Made by a program: the position numbers and the translations under genes. A DNA stretch of 64,000 nt, taken from Porpolomopsis calyptriformis. Its lineage: Eukaryota; Basidiomycota; Agaricomycetes; Agaricales; Hygrophoraceae. The notes beneath the pieces are model-generated. The model was given only the letters and a program-made list of their open reading frames with translations. It had not been told where the DNA came from and searched no databases. Location of the stretch: the NCBI GenBank assembly GCA_951640195.1, contig OX621167.1, forward strand, positions 1,922,001-1,986,000, read 5' to 3'. Below, piece by piece: positions 1 through 12,404 of this stretch (its first letter is position 1; each line of letters opens with the position of its first letter).

Positions 1-420
1 TACCACTTCAGGTGTGCATCAGAGGCTTGGGATCTCACGAAGGACTTTACTTGGATCCAGCGAGACGATTATCCTTGGTTCCATATTGCATGCTCGCATC
101 ATAAAAGGATTCCTATAATTATTTCTGGCCGAAAATCCGTCGATGCCGCCTTTTTTTGGATTAGTTTCATGCAGTCTGTTGGCATTGCACTAGCAGAGAC
201 TCCCTGTCCAGCATCGGTACTCAAGAAGAGACTGTTCGAGAAGGCTGTGCAAGATTCAAAAACTGGTTGCGGCTGTTTCTATGGCCCTAGAATCAGGGAG
301 GATTTACTTGATTTCCAGAAATTGTTTGTCGATCAAGTCGAGAAGGTCACTTCACGAGTGAGTTGTGACCGGTTGTACAATAATATTGTTCATAACCCCC
401 CTTTTACAGGTCAAGCTTAA
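1..420 (+). CDS. C-terminal end of an unidentified protein (truncated by window edge)
   Basis: An open frame runs from the first base of the window to a TAA at 418-420, giving 139 residues without a start, so only the tail of a gene is present. The first third carries spaced His/Cys residues (HFRCA, then FHIACSHH about 25 residues later) that could belong to a PHD-like zinc-binding fold. This is only a resemblance. The rest is a mixed-charge segment without repeats, signal or membrane stretch. I do not recognise the family. The continuous frame and ordinary codon use support it being a real terminal exon; upstream sequence is needed to name it. Confidence 0.45.
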   Translation, partial: YHFRCASEAWDLTKDFTWIQRDDYPWFHIACSHHKRIPIIISGRKSVDAAFFWISFMQSVGIALAETPCPASVLKKRLFEKAVQDSKTGCGCFYGPRIREDLLDFQKLFVDQVEKVTSRVSCDRLYNNIVHNPPFTGQA

Positions 421-760
421 CCTCAAGCTCTAGTATGTTAAATACCTTATAAACACTCTCATTGCCGACATTTTATCTACCAGTTCTGAATCTTATATCT
501 CTTTGTACCTAGTTACATCACGATTCCTGTTATAGATACACAGATACCAATTATCGTTCATATTCACGCCCCGCGCAGATCAACATACGAGAAAATGAGG
601 AGATAGCATATGTAGTGGTATGTCAGGAATGTACAACGCGCAAAGAGTTACTTCTATCAAAATCAACCGAACGCGATAAAGTATTCTGATAGAGGAACCA
701 TCAGTGAGTCGAGGATGTTGTGTGCGATCATGTGGTATCAATGTATCGCGATACATCCTC
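421..760. other. intergenic, convergent 3' ends
   Basis: About 340 bases between the stop of the truncated + gene and the stop of the - strand F-box gene. It is AT-rich and contains only short chance frames. I see no RNA gene or repeat. Confidence 0.5.
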
Positions 761-2252
761 TCACTGTGGGATGGGATTAAAACCCTTGCGCATGCGCTGG
801 AGGTTGGAAATGCGCCGGACAATGATATCCCTAATGGAAGGGAAAGCCATCCAAGATCTTAGCGACTGGATATCAAGATGTCGTAGCGCCCATCTATTGT
901 ACACTCGCTTTTGCATCTCTTTGCGGAATCTCTCGAGTACCTCGCGTGGAATACGCCCAGAGTCAACCAAAAACGAGTGCTGACTAGATCTGTGTGGCAC
1001 GAGTGTGTTAACCCTCAGAGTGAGCTGTACAAGGCTTGAGAGACCAAAGGCCAATGAATCTAGAAGCTCCGGACTGATAATGTCGACAGGAAGGAAAAGA
1101 TTTTTCAGCCTTGTATCTGTGGATCGATGGGAGAAAGATGAGACAAGCTTCTGTACTTCTTCATAGGTGAAAGCGGAATTCATGGAGACTGTGTCGAGAG
1201 TCAACGCGGTCAGCGTATCAGAGAAGCAAGGGATGGTTTCCAGAATGGCGTCTTTTGAATGGAAACGAAGGGAATCGGTAATATTGTTAATAATATCGAG
1301 TCTGCGCATATTGGGCAACGGGACATTAAATAATGATCGGGCGATATCGTTTGACTCCAGGAGCTGAGGGCGATCGGCAGAATGTCTTCTGAGAGTGACA
1401 AGCTGGATGGCCATAGACTGCAACGTTTCAGCATGATTACTGAGGAAACGTGCGACAACCCCAGGCATCGACATCTGGAAGTGCGTGCCGAAGAAATAGC
1501 CAATGTACATGCCTAGATGCTCAAGTCCAGGGAAATACCCTAATGCATCGAATAGATATGACAGCTCCACCAGTGGAAGGCAGTCGAAATCCGAAAGCCA
1601 TGAAAATGTTATGGAGAGAAGGGTGGAACTATGGCTGTTCAGGAAGGGAATGATTGGAGCCAGAAGTGCCTTGTCCCGCGTAGAATGTTTTAATTGCCGA
1701 TATTCAACTTGGACCTTCTTGAGGGCGGGAAAATGGACTGAAGTTGATTGGAGGAGTGAGTGGATATTTTGTAATGAGGAAACTAATCTAAGCGTCTGTA
1801 AATTGGATCCCACGGATGGCCATAAAGCAGACATTATATGCATCGACTGGGGAGAATGATTCCAGACCAGATCACATCGAGTGACTTCGGGTAAAGAAAC
1901 GAGCGTGTTTGTCATGGGTGTCAACAGCTCTAAAGCTGCAAGGAAATTGTTTTTGTACCGGGGTGAGAGGTCGACTATTACGCAACGGATACGAAACGCA
2001 ATGTGAGATTGCCTGATATAAAAGTCAGGTCAAAAGATCGAATTCGAAGAATTCACCGAACCTCAATCGTTCCAGGATCCGTAGTGTCTTGGTTGTGCTC
2101 CAATTCCAATGAAGTAGAGCCACCTCCCGATAACGTGCGTCCATTGCTGCGTAAAAAAACGGTCTGCTGACGGTAAACAATCTTTGCAGTTCTCTGAGAG
2201 GCAGAAGCTGAGCAATTTCCATCCATATCTCGAACGGAACCTTGGAAGCCAT
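761..2252 (-). CDS. F-box protein with leucine-rich-like C-terminus
   Basis: Two exons, complement(761..2012, 2062..2252), splice through a 49-nt GT-AG intron into a 480-residue protein. The N-terminus (residues about 5-45) has the F-box pattern: PFEIWMEIAQLLPLRELQRL followed by hydrophobics. F-box domains bind Skp1 in SCF ubiquitin ligases and the remainder selects the substrate. The rest is an irregular leucine-rich series (TLRLVSSL, LEHLGMYIG, MRRLDIINN, TALTLDTVS, LVQLTLRV), as in the large, fast-evolving F-box/LRR families of Agaricomycetes. It points away from VPS25 with a 494-bp shared upstream region. The target cannot be inferred. The start is the first Met and sits directly before the F-box. 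Confidence 0.82.
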
Positions 2253-2746
2253 GAAGGTTTAATGAAACAGACGTGAAACGGAGCTTGAATTTCCTTTTCT
2301 CCTCCGTCCGTGTAGGTGAGCGTAGCATTCAAGTCTTCACAGATGATGATCAGTATACCGTACTTTACCACATTCTGAATTCGAGATGTCGACGAATTCA
2401 TAGATTTCAGCCTTGTCTGACGCTTTGTTCACTCTGCAATCAACTCGTCGAGCTCACTACAATTTTTTTTGCAGATGATCATCCGTTCAATTTCAACTAT
2501 AACACACTGGTAAGTACCAATGATAACTTGGTTTCTAAGATGAAATCTGTCGATGGGCGGACAGATGCGCTCTGTCCATACCAAAGCCTCTCCGGTGTAC
2601 AATATGTGGAGGCGGACGTGAGCGCTTGTTGATACGCATCGAACAGCTGACATTCTTATTTTACTCAACCTTCTTACTTCCCTCTCTGACTGACATGTTT
2701 CAGCATCTGTCTGCTTGACATTTGACTGGACTTTGTTTGGAATGCG
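2253..2746. promoter_or_regulatory. divergent intergenic region, F-box gene / VPS25
   Basis: About 490 bases between two start codons on opposite strands, so it must hold both promoters. No conserved box is obvious. Open frames here are short and lack splice or codon support. Confidence 0.4.
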
Positions 2747-3540
2747 ATGTCTTCCTCGACGCATACCACACCTACAGGTACACCTTTTCGCTCGGGATTT
2801 ACCGCCGCTCGTTTTCAGAGTTTAAACTTTGACAACAGGGTTCGTGCTGCCTTCCATCCACTCGGCGCCCCCCTTTTTCACGTCGGTGATTTCTTTACTC
2901 GGGGTCGTCCGCAGCTCAAGTCGGCCCCAGACAACAACCCAACCCTGAGACTCAGTCCGTCGCCACAGAACGGTGGATTCGGCTCATTCTTGCCTACGGA
3001 CGACACCGGAGGCTGTTCACGTTGCGAATCGAGGATGCTGAGACCGAAGGTGGTGATTGGGATGAGATCCTGCGAAACCCACGAATAAATCGTCCTGCCC
3101 CATATTTCTGCCAGGGTTCGCTGCTAACTTAGTTATGGTGACAGGACGACTGTTGCCCTCATACTTGTCCGCCTTGTTCGTATCGATGGTTTCGGCTAAT
3201 GTCGCCGCATATGAACCACCGAAGCAGACGCGATCTTTGTTGCTGTACTGGCGTCTCCCAGAAGAATGGGCAGAAGTGCTGCACGGATGGGTACGTTCAT
3301 TTTTCATTTTTCATTTCTCACACGTAATGACACTGGCTACAGGCGATGTCTACCGGACAGATGAATACCATTCTGACATTTTACGAAATCACTGATCCAC
3401 CAGTAACATCGCCACTGTCTGGGATTCCTGTAGCTCTTCTCCGCAAAGCGATTGCCGTCCTGACAAAAACTGGACGTGCACAAATCATTGGTGTTGCTGA
3501 GGGTGAAGGGGTGAGGCTGTTTCCAGGAAGTGGGATGTGA
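2747..3540 (+). CDS. VPS25: ESCRT-II subunit Vps25
   Basis: Five exons, join(2747..2777, 2839..2881, 2931..3091, 3145..3290, 3343..3540), give exactly 193 codons (192 aa), the usual Vps25 size. The N-terminus has the PPFFT-QQPNPET motif, which binds the Vps22/Vps36 core. It is followed by WIRLILAYGRHRRLF and, in the second winged helix, LLLYWRLPEEWAEVL and a C-terminal GEGVRLF. Vps25 is present in two copies per ESCRT-II on endosomes and recruits Vps20 (ESCRT-III) for multivesicular-body sorting. The 31-nt first exon encodes only ten residues before a 61-nt intron. Intron 2 interrupts the PPFFT motif itself. No oddities beyond intron density. Confidence 0.95.
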
Positions 3541-4152
3541 GATACATGGAGAGCTCTATTTACCCATCCGTTGAGTTTACATGAAGATATCCAATTATCC
3601 GTTGCCGCCTCCCCGAATTCGAGCTTGATGCTTAGAAATACTTTCCCGTATGCTTAAAGGACTTGCAGGCGACTGCCTGGTATCTCATATCTTTTCCACC
3701 CCATTTTTTATTCCACATAAACCACCTTGTTCTTCCAGCGACTCAGCACTACTTCATTGAAGAGTTTGCAATCGGTGATGAGCCTGTGTTAGGAAAGTAT
3801 TGGATCTGCTATGAAATATGGGTCAGCACATCTAATATCTCCCAAAAAGTCTGATCGTCCAGTTGAGCCCAAGCTAGCAACTCGACTTGCTACCGCGGCA
3901 ACACTACATTACCTACAATGCATGCTGTCCACACACCTTTGAGAGCATGATCTTGCGCTTTCATCTCAGATCACTGCTGCGGGCATTGATTCATTTCTTC
4001 TGATACCCGAAATCTTTCAAAGCGGTTACTGTAGCCAACAATCAGATCTGTGCACCCTATTCACTCGCCTTCTGGTTGTCAACAATCTCTTTAACTGCCC
4101 CCGATCTTATTTTGGATGAAATGACGGTTTCTTTTCCACCCACCGTAAAGCC
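3541..4152. other. intergenic between VPS25 and membrane glycoprotein gene
   Basis: About 610 bases with pyrimidine-rich stretches and short chance frames. It should contain the VPS25 3' end and the promoter of the next gene. No repeat or RNA gene seen. Confidence 0.4.
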
Positions 4153-5831
4153 ATGTCTTCACTTCGTAACTTCACGTTATCTGACACTTCTCCGATGTTT
4201 CACTATAATCCACTTCCTGGTGGACCAATAAACTCAACCTGGAACGTCACATTCTCTGGTAGTCCGGATTCCTCTTGGTCCGAGAATCAACCAAACATGG
4301 GCATTGGTGTGAGTCCTACATCCTGTCGACCAAGTCTGGAGATACTCAATCCTTTGGCTAGCAAAGTGTCCACAGGACTTCGGCGAATCTCTCATCTTTT
4401 TTCATTAAATGGATAGGCACAGGCATTGTACTGTATGGCAATGGAACCAACGGCTCGTATCTCACAAACGTCGCGAGAGACTCTCCAGCTTTTAATACTA
4501 GCGCCCCCTTTGTTTATGATACCGGCGCCACACCAGGTGTCCTCGCTAGCTACTTCGGGTTAGAACATGGAAAATACACAGCTTTTCTGCAAGTAACGGG
4601 GATTGATTTGGTCTCTTTTACGGGTGCTACGATCACCGTGGACATTGAGTACGCACTGATTTTCGCAATTTGAATTTCTATGTTGATATTCTGTCTGCCA
4701 GCCCTTCTACCCAGCCACGCAACTTGTCCACTGTCAAAAGTGTCGGCAACATTAAGAACCCATTCTTCAGTACAGGATCAGGTTGGCGGCCCGACTTCCA
4801 GGTTGTTGCCCCAAATTATACGACACTTGTGACAAGCGAGTTTGGCTCAAGTATGAGCTTTGTGCTCAGTTCCGCAAGTGCATTCATGGTCATAGGTGCT
4901 GTTCACTCGCAAGGGGATGCATATTCTGTTATTGTCACCCCACATTCCGGATCTGGGTCGCCCAACCACTTTACGGGGAACGCGTCATCGAGTTGGACCG
5001 ACCTTGGCGTGGTCAAGTACCTTAACACGGGGTTGGACTGGACACTCGATTATACTGTGGAAGTTGTCAATGAGGCTACCCCAGGCCATATTTTCGATGT
5101 CAACGAAATTGTGGTATACAATCATCCTACTGCGTGAGTTGAGTGATGTGGTGCACTCGTTTTCACCTTTTTGAATGATTGTGTAACTGTTGCTCCTACA
5201 CTTAGATCGCAACACCACGCTCTCAGTAAAGGCGCCATTGCCGGAGCGATTGTTTGTCCTTTTAACGTTTCGCCTCTAGTTATAAAATGACAGTTCAAAT
5301 GGTGTCTAGGTCGGAGGGGTAACTTTCATCACACTAATCCTGGTCACGCTATGGATTTGTGCACGACACCGAAAACGGTAAGTATTTCTGGTAGAATCGC
5401 AAAAGTTAATACCAAGTTCTTCTGCAGTTTCTATTTCAAAGTCAACCCTGACACTACCAGTGCAGCCCTAGTCCCCTGTGAGTGCCTTGCTCCTCTTACT
5501 AACTACTTCACTGACATGCGGCTACATTATAGTCACGCTCAAGGTGGACATGCCATGGGAATCACGAACCTCCAGACCCTCGCCCAACTTGAAACTCTCC
5601 GCAACTCACCCTACGTCACGCACGACACAACGGGTGAACGGCTCTTCGCTAAACCCTTCTGTACCCGATGTCACGGGCAGGATTTCTGGCCTGGCACCGG
5701 AGGGGGCCGGGGCAGACGTTGTAATACGAGAAATCGATGCTGGCCCTGTTAACCTCCAACAGGTCTTCCCACCTGAATATAACGCTGCATGGGTGACTGG
5801 TGGGCCCCGCTCCGAAGAGCCGCCTGCTTGA
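4153..5831 (+). CDS. single-pass membrane glycoprotein, fungal surface-sensor type
   Basis: Seven exons, join(4153..4306, 4423..4648, 4702..5133, 5206..5251, 5310..5377, 5428..5477, 5533..5831), sum to 425 codons. The large N-terminal part (about 270 residues) is rich in Asn/Ser/Thr with many NxS/T sequons (NST, NVT, NGT, NTS, NAS) and a beta-sandwich-like pattern. A small-residue-rich membrane segment follows (GAIAGAI-VGGVTFITLILVTLWI) and then basic ARHRKR, marking the cytosolic side. The about 115-residue tail is Pro/Ser-rich. This layout is common in basidiomycetes and resembles a cell-surface receptor or adhesion protein; function is unknown. There is no clear N-terminal signal peptide from this Met, so a further 5' exon may exist. 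Confidence 0.8.
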
Positions 5832-6208
5832 CTGCCTCCGTCGCATTAAACCAGGAATGGGTTCCTATATGTGTGTCGTGTTCTGTATCTTGCGTTTATC
5901 ATTCCCGATCGTATCTTATACCCATCCGAGATTATTTTTCCCTCTCCATCATCTCAGTCTTGCTTTCCTACGAAGCATATCAAATTGCATTCTAGTGTCC
6001 TATATGGGTTTCTTGGTTCGCCCGCTATTTTTCGCATTTGTTGAAACAAATATTTTACGCTTTCTGTATTAGATATATTACACGGGGTATGCAGTCCCTT
6101 GTAGGCATGTACTCGCGAATCTTCCACATCACGTTATCAGAGTCTCTGATTGTTTGTGTTTGTTGTATTCCAATTTATGGCGGAACGTGACCGTAACGCG
6201 TTTAGACC
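5832..6208. other. intergenic, pyrimidine-rich
   Basis: About 375 bases, T/C-rich, between the glycoprotein gene and the RING gene. I see no gene, repeat or structured RNA. Confidence 0.4.
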
Positions 6209-7559
6209 ATGCTGAAGGCTTCGTGCAACATCTGTTTCGAAAACTTTCCCCTTCATGATTTTCGCGTTTACTCTTGCGGTATGCTCTGTTGCTGCTTATT
6301 GATAACAGGAATTGACTTCAAATATAGGCCATTGCTTCTGTATCTCTTGTATCTCTAAACTCAGAGAGCAGAATGCTTCCGCGTGTTCTGTTTGCAGGAA
6401 GAAAATCGCGTCCCCGAGTGGCAGCCGAATATATCTTACCGTGACAGAGTCCAATTCCGAGAATACAGAATATGTTGTGGAGGGGATCAAACGCCTGGGT
6501 CCAAACTCGGAGGCAAAGAGTGTAAAGAGGGCAGCAAGGGAGATTGAAAAGGTCGTGCGTAATACTGCTGCAAACTCTGAAAGTGACGCGCTGGTTCGTT
6601 TCTTCTTGGCATCGTTTTCGAATGTCCTCACGAGCGTCAACCATAGCCGCTGCTATTGGAGGAGATAAATAGATTCAAGGAACAAATTTTGCCCCTATTC
6701 GAGGCCAGAGAGTCTCTAACTACGAAGGTTGCCTCCCTTGGGTCGGAATTGTCCACCTTGAACAACCTCAACTCCGAACTTTCCTTTAAAACCAGGATCC
6801 TGGAGAGCGAGGCCCAACATTTGCAATCCCAGCTAAGGGATGCGCGTCGTGTCACGGAGGACGCCGTCATAGTAGCGGAACACGCGAAGGACGCGGCCAT
6901 GCATGCGCGGAACGAGAAGGCAGCATGTCTGGCGAAAAGCGAGGAGGATAAGCTGGCAAGGGAGTCACAGGAGGATGAAATACGCAAGCTGAAGGTCTGG
7001 TTGGAGCAGCACAAGAAGGAGGTAAGTCTTTTGTAATGAGAAGTGTTGCAACTGAGTCTTATGGTCCTCTGGTAGGCGCGGTTGATGAAGGACAAGTTTC
7101 GAGCTCTCAAGAAACAGCGGCACTTGGCGACTGCAGCAGAAAGTGATTCGGATGTGGAAAGTTCATTGCGCATTGCAGGACCTATCAAGCCTCCACAGAC
7201 AAACGTAGGTTCTATCTTCTCGAGACACCGCCAGAAAATAATATCCATGAACCCCACGAAAGTTTTTAGAGGACAAGAGACGTGTGTTTTCGGAAGTCAA
7301 TACAGTCGAAACGACTTCTTCCCCACACAGGGACACCTCACCCGTTCTAAACCCCTCAGACGGTTACCGAGGTGATTCCGAGTACATGCCCCGACACATA
7401 TTTCCTTCAGAATGGCAACTCGCTGAACAGAGAAAGAGGAGACGAAGGAGGTTTGAGAAAACCGTGATGCGATTTCCGATTGAGCTGGACGAGAAAGGGC
7501 ACGTGAAAGGCGCCGTACGACTCGGATCAAGACATCGAGGAGTAGGCGGACGTAATTGA
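6209..7559 (+). CDS. RING-finger protein with central coiled coil
   Basis: Five exons, join(6209..6278, 6328..6593, 6647..7021, 7076..7204, 7272..7559), encode 375 residues. Residues about 6-46 form a C3HC4 RING: CNICFENF, then SCGHCFCISCI and CSVCRKKI. RING domains bind E2 enzymes, so an E3 ubiquitin ligase role is likely. Residues about 115-240 are a long heptad-like, highly charged helix (LEEINRFKEQ through WLEQHKKE) predicted to be a coiled coil for oligomerisation. The tail is basic (EQRKRRRRRF). This RING-plus-coiled-coil design is common in Agaricomycetes and resembles TRIM-type or RNF-type ligases, but I cannot assign an orthologue or substrate. Confidence 0.82.
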
Positions 7560-7921
7560 GAGGGAAAACGTCAGGATGGTGTGACAGGCGGCGGCGCCGA
7601 CACGTTCTTGCTCCACAAGGTTGGAAGTATCTTTACTTAACGCCGGCTACCTTTACTGCACCGGTGAAATTTCATGCGATGAACCACGCTGGACCAGGAC
7701 TGTAGTTGTACTTGCTCCATCGCCATCTCCGATTTCAGCGCACGACGTTCCCTTTCCTGGGGGACAAAGTGAGACTTGTACGAATTCATTTGCTGAATAT
7801 AGCAAACTGCCCCTGAAAAGGTTTTGATCCCGTGAGCGGTGGACGCTATGCCTTGAGCTGTACCATCCTTTCTCACTCACTCACCATCCACCTCGCGGCT
7901 GTGCCCAAGATACCTTCTTGC
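7560..7921. other. intergenic upstream of histidine kinase
   Basis: About 360 bases with the probable promoter of the histidine kinase gene. An in-frame Met at 7832 would extend that protein by 30 residues through this region. I prefer the Met at 7922 because the extension lacks domain character. Confidence 0.35.
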
Positions 7922-10900
7922 ATGCCTCTCCCTGTTCTACCCACCCCAGTCGTTCAAAACAGATCTTTTTCCGGCCGTTTTGAAAGGATCCAGGCGGTCC
8001 TCAACGTCTATTGGGCACATATCAAACGGCGCTTGTCCGCCGTTCCTTCCGCGACTTCTGTACGCACCGCACCTAGCATTCCTGACAAGGACAACGACAC
8101 TTTCCTCCAACACCCCGAGGTTGCTGGTGAGCACTCAGAGGTTGATGAAGTTGTCGTGGACCGCGTATGGTCCGACGAACCCAAGTCCTCGGGCACCCGG
8201 TATGACTCTGAACCCTCTGAGAAATCCGAGGGTGGCAGCAGCCGCGCAAGCTTGCAGCTCAGCATTGACCGATTCAGTCTCGTCGGCTTGCGTACGCGCT
8301 CAGCGAGATTCAACGGGGTCTGTCTGCCCATTTTGGCCTTCCCGTGCAGGGCATGGCCCGGCATTCGCACCTTCTTCACTCTCCGTTTTCACGACGACAG
8401 AGCCGAGGCCAACTATCGAGAGGAGAACTGGCTTCTGAACAAGGCACGTTGTTGATTTTTGCCGGCGCTCTTGTCTCTAACCCCGTCTACCTCTAGTCAC
8501 TGGCGTTGTGGGCGTCTGGGTTCGTGATTGCGAATTGGGCGCTGGGTTGCGCATTCATCCAACCACCCTTAACGCTCATGGACAAAGTCTTTTATTTTGG
8601 TGTGCGTTTGCAACCTCCCCCCCCTTTGGAAACGAGCACTCCTGATATGCTGTCGGGTAGATCGCACCTCTCCTTACCGTCCCGATACTATTCATGATAA
8701 TGTTCGACTGGCCTCGTGATCGACCTAATATTTATCAGACCGTAGTGTGCCTCTCAACATGGTCTTGGTATGTCATCAGACCATTCTCACCACATGCCAA
8801 TCTCAGCTGTCTTGGACATCTAGGTCGTTCTATCAGGTCCTCTTCCTGTAAATACCCCAAGCATTGTCATCCTTCCTTTTTCTGATGATTTCCAGCTCTC
8901 TCTGTGGTTTCTATAACCAAAAAGCATCCCGTTTCACCTGCGGCACGAAAGATTTCCTATCTACTTTTTAGTAAGCCTAAAAGCTTGTACTCACTGATCC
9001 TGTAGCCTGAATGTTCACATCGAAAGTTACACATCCGCACTGCAATCATTCGCTCTATTTGGTCTCAAAATGAATCGGTTCCCGGGTATGATCGGAGTTA
9101 TCCTCTTCCTGATCTTGTATGCTCCATTCTTTTCCGCTCTTCTTTCCGTGACTCAAGGGTCATTTTTGAGGTCATGCGTCCTGATAGTCCCAATCAGAAT
9201 TGGGTGGAGTCATAGTAAGTTCCAACGAACCCCAATTCGAATCCATTCCAACTTCTCATACAGATATCATAAACGTCACCTTATATAACACTGCTCTTCT
9301 TTACATGCATTACATGCGCGAAAAGGTACCCCTCTCATCTCTTGACCGGACAAATATTGACTTTATAACGACAGGGAGAAAGGCGCATGTATACCTTGCG
9401 CGAGCAGTTGAAAATACAGTACAAAGTCACCCAAAAGGCACAGATTAACGAGCGGAAGGCGGCAGATTCAAAAAGGCGTTTGACATCGTGAGTTCTTATT
9501 TTTGTTTCATCCATAACACTGACCGCTTCTCTTGGTTGTAGTTATGTGTTCCATGATAAGTTCCATTCGTCTGATTGCTCGAGTCAGACTTTTCATCCCG
9601 TTTTATTTGACTTCAATACAGGTGCGAGTCCCGCTGAACACGGCATGTACGTCACCTTCAGTTCATCTAGTTGATCCGTAGACTTACCGTGTTTCAACAG
9701 TATTGGCTGTCCAAAACCTGGAAGCATCAGGAATCATAGCCAAAGAACAGGCCATCGAATTCAACGCGTTGGAGGGAAGTCTTAGCATGATGTCCAAAGG
9801 TAACTCACCCTCTTCCTCGTCAAAGGGTGTCAATAACATGGTTTTTTAGTGTTAAATGACGTATTGGATTTGTGAGTGGGATATATGCCTGGTGACTCAA
9901 TATTCTGATCTCCCGTTTTTGGCCCAGTAATCGGATGGACAGCGGAAAATTGGAATCATTATCAAGGGTATGGCATATTCCTCCGTTAATCTACGTTTCG
10001 TCTAACCACGTTGAGAATCAAGCCTTACTCGCTCCATCAAGTGATGCGCTCCCTGTTTATACCTGTACGTTTGGTTGCCGCCGCGCGTGGTTTGGAATTT
10101 GAGTACAATCTGGATAAAAACATTGATCAGGTCTGCCCCACAGCACCTCCAATCCCTTCACTATATCTAACCCAAATGCAACTGTTGCGAAGGTTGCGCG
10201 ACGGGCGGCATATGAAGCGATGGGCGAAAACGCAGCTGATATCACCAAGCATATGAAAGAAACCCCTGACATTGAAGGCATTGTCGTCGGAGACGAAACA
10301 CGTCTGAGGCAAATCGTTACAAACCTCGCTAGGTATATGTCTGTTATGGGCATGTTTGTTTTCTAACTGACAGAAATGTCTCAAAAGCAATGCGTGCAAG
10401 TTCACACCTGAAGGGGGTAAACTGACCATCTCCACGCGCTTGATTTTGCCATCCATTCCCTCTTCATCTGAATTACGTGTTGAGGATCTGCGGTCACAAA
10501 TGGCCATCGGGGACCCTCATTTGCTCTCTGCGCACCATCTGAATCTGCATGATCTCTCCCAAGCACAATCCGCTCCGCTGGAGTGGATTGTTGTAAGGAT
10601 TGAAGTGACCGATACAGGGTGTGGAATCAAAGTCGAGGATATGGAACACAACAAGCTATTTTGTAAGCCACTCTATTCTCCTTTGATGTCCGCCAGAGAA
10701 CTCACTTGATAAAAGCCGCTTTTAATCAGACTGAACAGGGGAGACAACAAGGTGTGTGCCTTATTGGCCTTTCTCTAGTAGATTTTAACTCTTGGTTTCA
10801 GGTGGCAAAGGAACCGGATTAGGTCTAGCTTTGGTGAGACAGATCGTCAAGCTCACTGGTGGAAGACTAGGACTTCGGTCTCAGGTTGGGCAAGGGTCGA

Positions 10901-12144
10901 CCTTTTGGGTTGAATTACGTGAGTCAAGTTGGCGAGTGATATCTTGTCGCTGACGTCGTTTTAGCCTTGGGAGTTGGCCCGAAGACGACACAGTCATTCG
11001 GCCCAGAACTATTCACTGAAGGACCCTCGTTGCACCGTCTGGACAATATCGCAGCCGGACAAACAGGTGCGGTCAATGATGCCTCGACGGAGGTAGATCG
11101 CGGTGCGTTCCAAGGATCCCGTTCATCATCAGCGCTTCATGATCTGATGGAACAAGGTATGGACGAAATCACTTCCTTACAACTTGCCTAAATGAGTGCT
11201 GACTGGTCCTCAACCAAAGGCGGGCGTGTGGAACTTGTTCTTTCAGGTTATGATTCAACTTCGTCCATCCCGAGACCGACACTAGTAGATGCCCCAATGG
11301 CAATGCAAGACCCAGTCCTACCGCCTTCACCCCCTCCAGACGAACCGCAGGTAGTAAAATCGGAACGGCCATCACTTGCGGAAGAGACATCTTCAGAGAC
11401 AGTGGTACCTCGAGCATCTCGTCCGAATTATCTACCACTGCCTCCACGTAAATTCTCCCTTTCTGGATCCACTTCTACACAGTCTCCGTTATCTTCCCCG
11501 TCAATTGATGCGAACCACACCCAGGGACCTTCTTCGAACACTCCGCCAAGTCCAACAGGTCTTCCTGTTCTGGTTGTTGACGATGACCCATTGACACGTA
11601 TACTGATGAAACGCATGCTTACGCGCATGGGATGCCAAGTTGATACCGCTGAAAACGGGGAGCTGGCACTGGAGATGATTACGGGAGAGCCCAGAGCATC
11701 GCCTACGAGTTTGGGGTCGGGCCATGTGGAACCTATTTTTGAGCGGGCCGAGCCACCATCTTCAGCGGGCGGGGAGGGGAAGTACGCGGTGGTGTTTTTG
11801 GACAATCAGATGCCCGTCATGTCTGGTCTGAAGGCTGTTGCGAAGCTGCGTGAGCGTGGGAGAGGAGATTTGGTTGTTGGCATAACCGGTATGGTGTTTG
11901 GGCTCTGGTGGGATGAACTATCTTGACAGGAGATTTTCTTTTCCCAGGAAACGCGCTTCTCACTGACCAGCAGGAGTACCTGGAAGCCGGGGCTGACCAG
12001 TAGGTTCCATCTTGCTTGGTATTCAATTGAGCGTTGACGAATATTGTCGTGATCAGCGTGTTGACAAAACCAGTTCTTGAACGGCATCTGAGGGGAATGC
12101 TAGAACTCGCAGAAGAGAAGCGGCAAAAACCTTCGCCGCCGTGA
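7922..12144 (+). CDS. membrane hybrid histidine kinase (HisKA-HATPase-receiver)
   Basis: A long gene of more than 12 exons. The N-terminus is Ser/acid-rich and cytosolic. Several hydrophobic segments follow (about 8500-9200: LALWASGFVIANWALGCAFI, MIGVILFLILYAPFF). The H-box is YVFH at about 9543-9553 plus VRVPLNTALLAVQNLEASG after an intron; the His is the autophosphorylation site. The N-box is VVGDETRLRQIVTNL with SNACKFTPEGG (about 10,280-10,420) and the G-box GGKGTGLGLALVRQIV (about 10,805). The receiver starts at about 11,560: LVVDDDP acidic pocket, phospho-acceptor Asp at 11801 (FLDNQMP), Lys in LTKPV near 12067. It should phosphorelay through an HPt protein to a response regulator. The exon junction inside the H-box lacks a GT donor (see findings). 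A Ser/Pro-rich linker joins ATPase and receiver. Confidence 0.85.
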
Positions 12145-12404
12145 TCATAACGAACATACAATCTCTCTTTACTTTCTTTTGGGCTGTTGTTGTGCATTGT
12201 TACCACATTTGTACGTTATCCATTCCGATAGAATATCGCATAATTCGCATCTCGCATTTGGACAAGCTCTGTATGAAAGACATTGAGGAGTGTTTCAACT
12301 TGGCGCTCGGCGAGGAAAATGGGGTACGTATTAATCTGTGCGTTAGGTACATACACTACATGTGTAAGGCCATGAACAGATATACGCGGCAACGAAGAAT
12401 GGGT

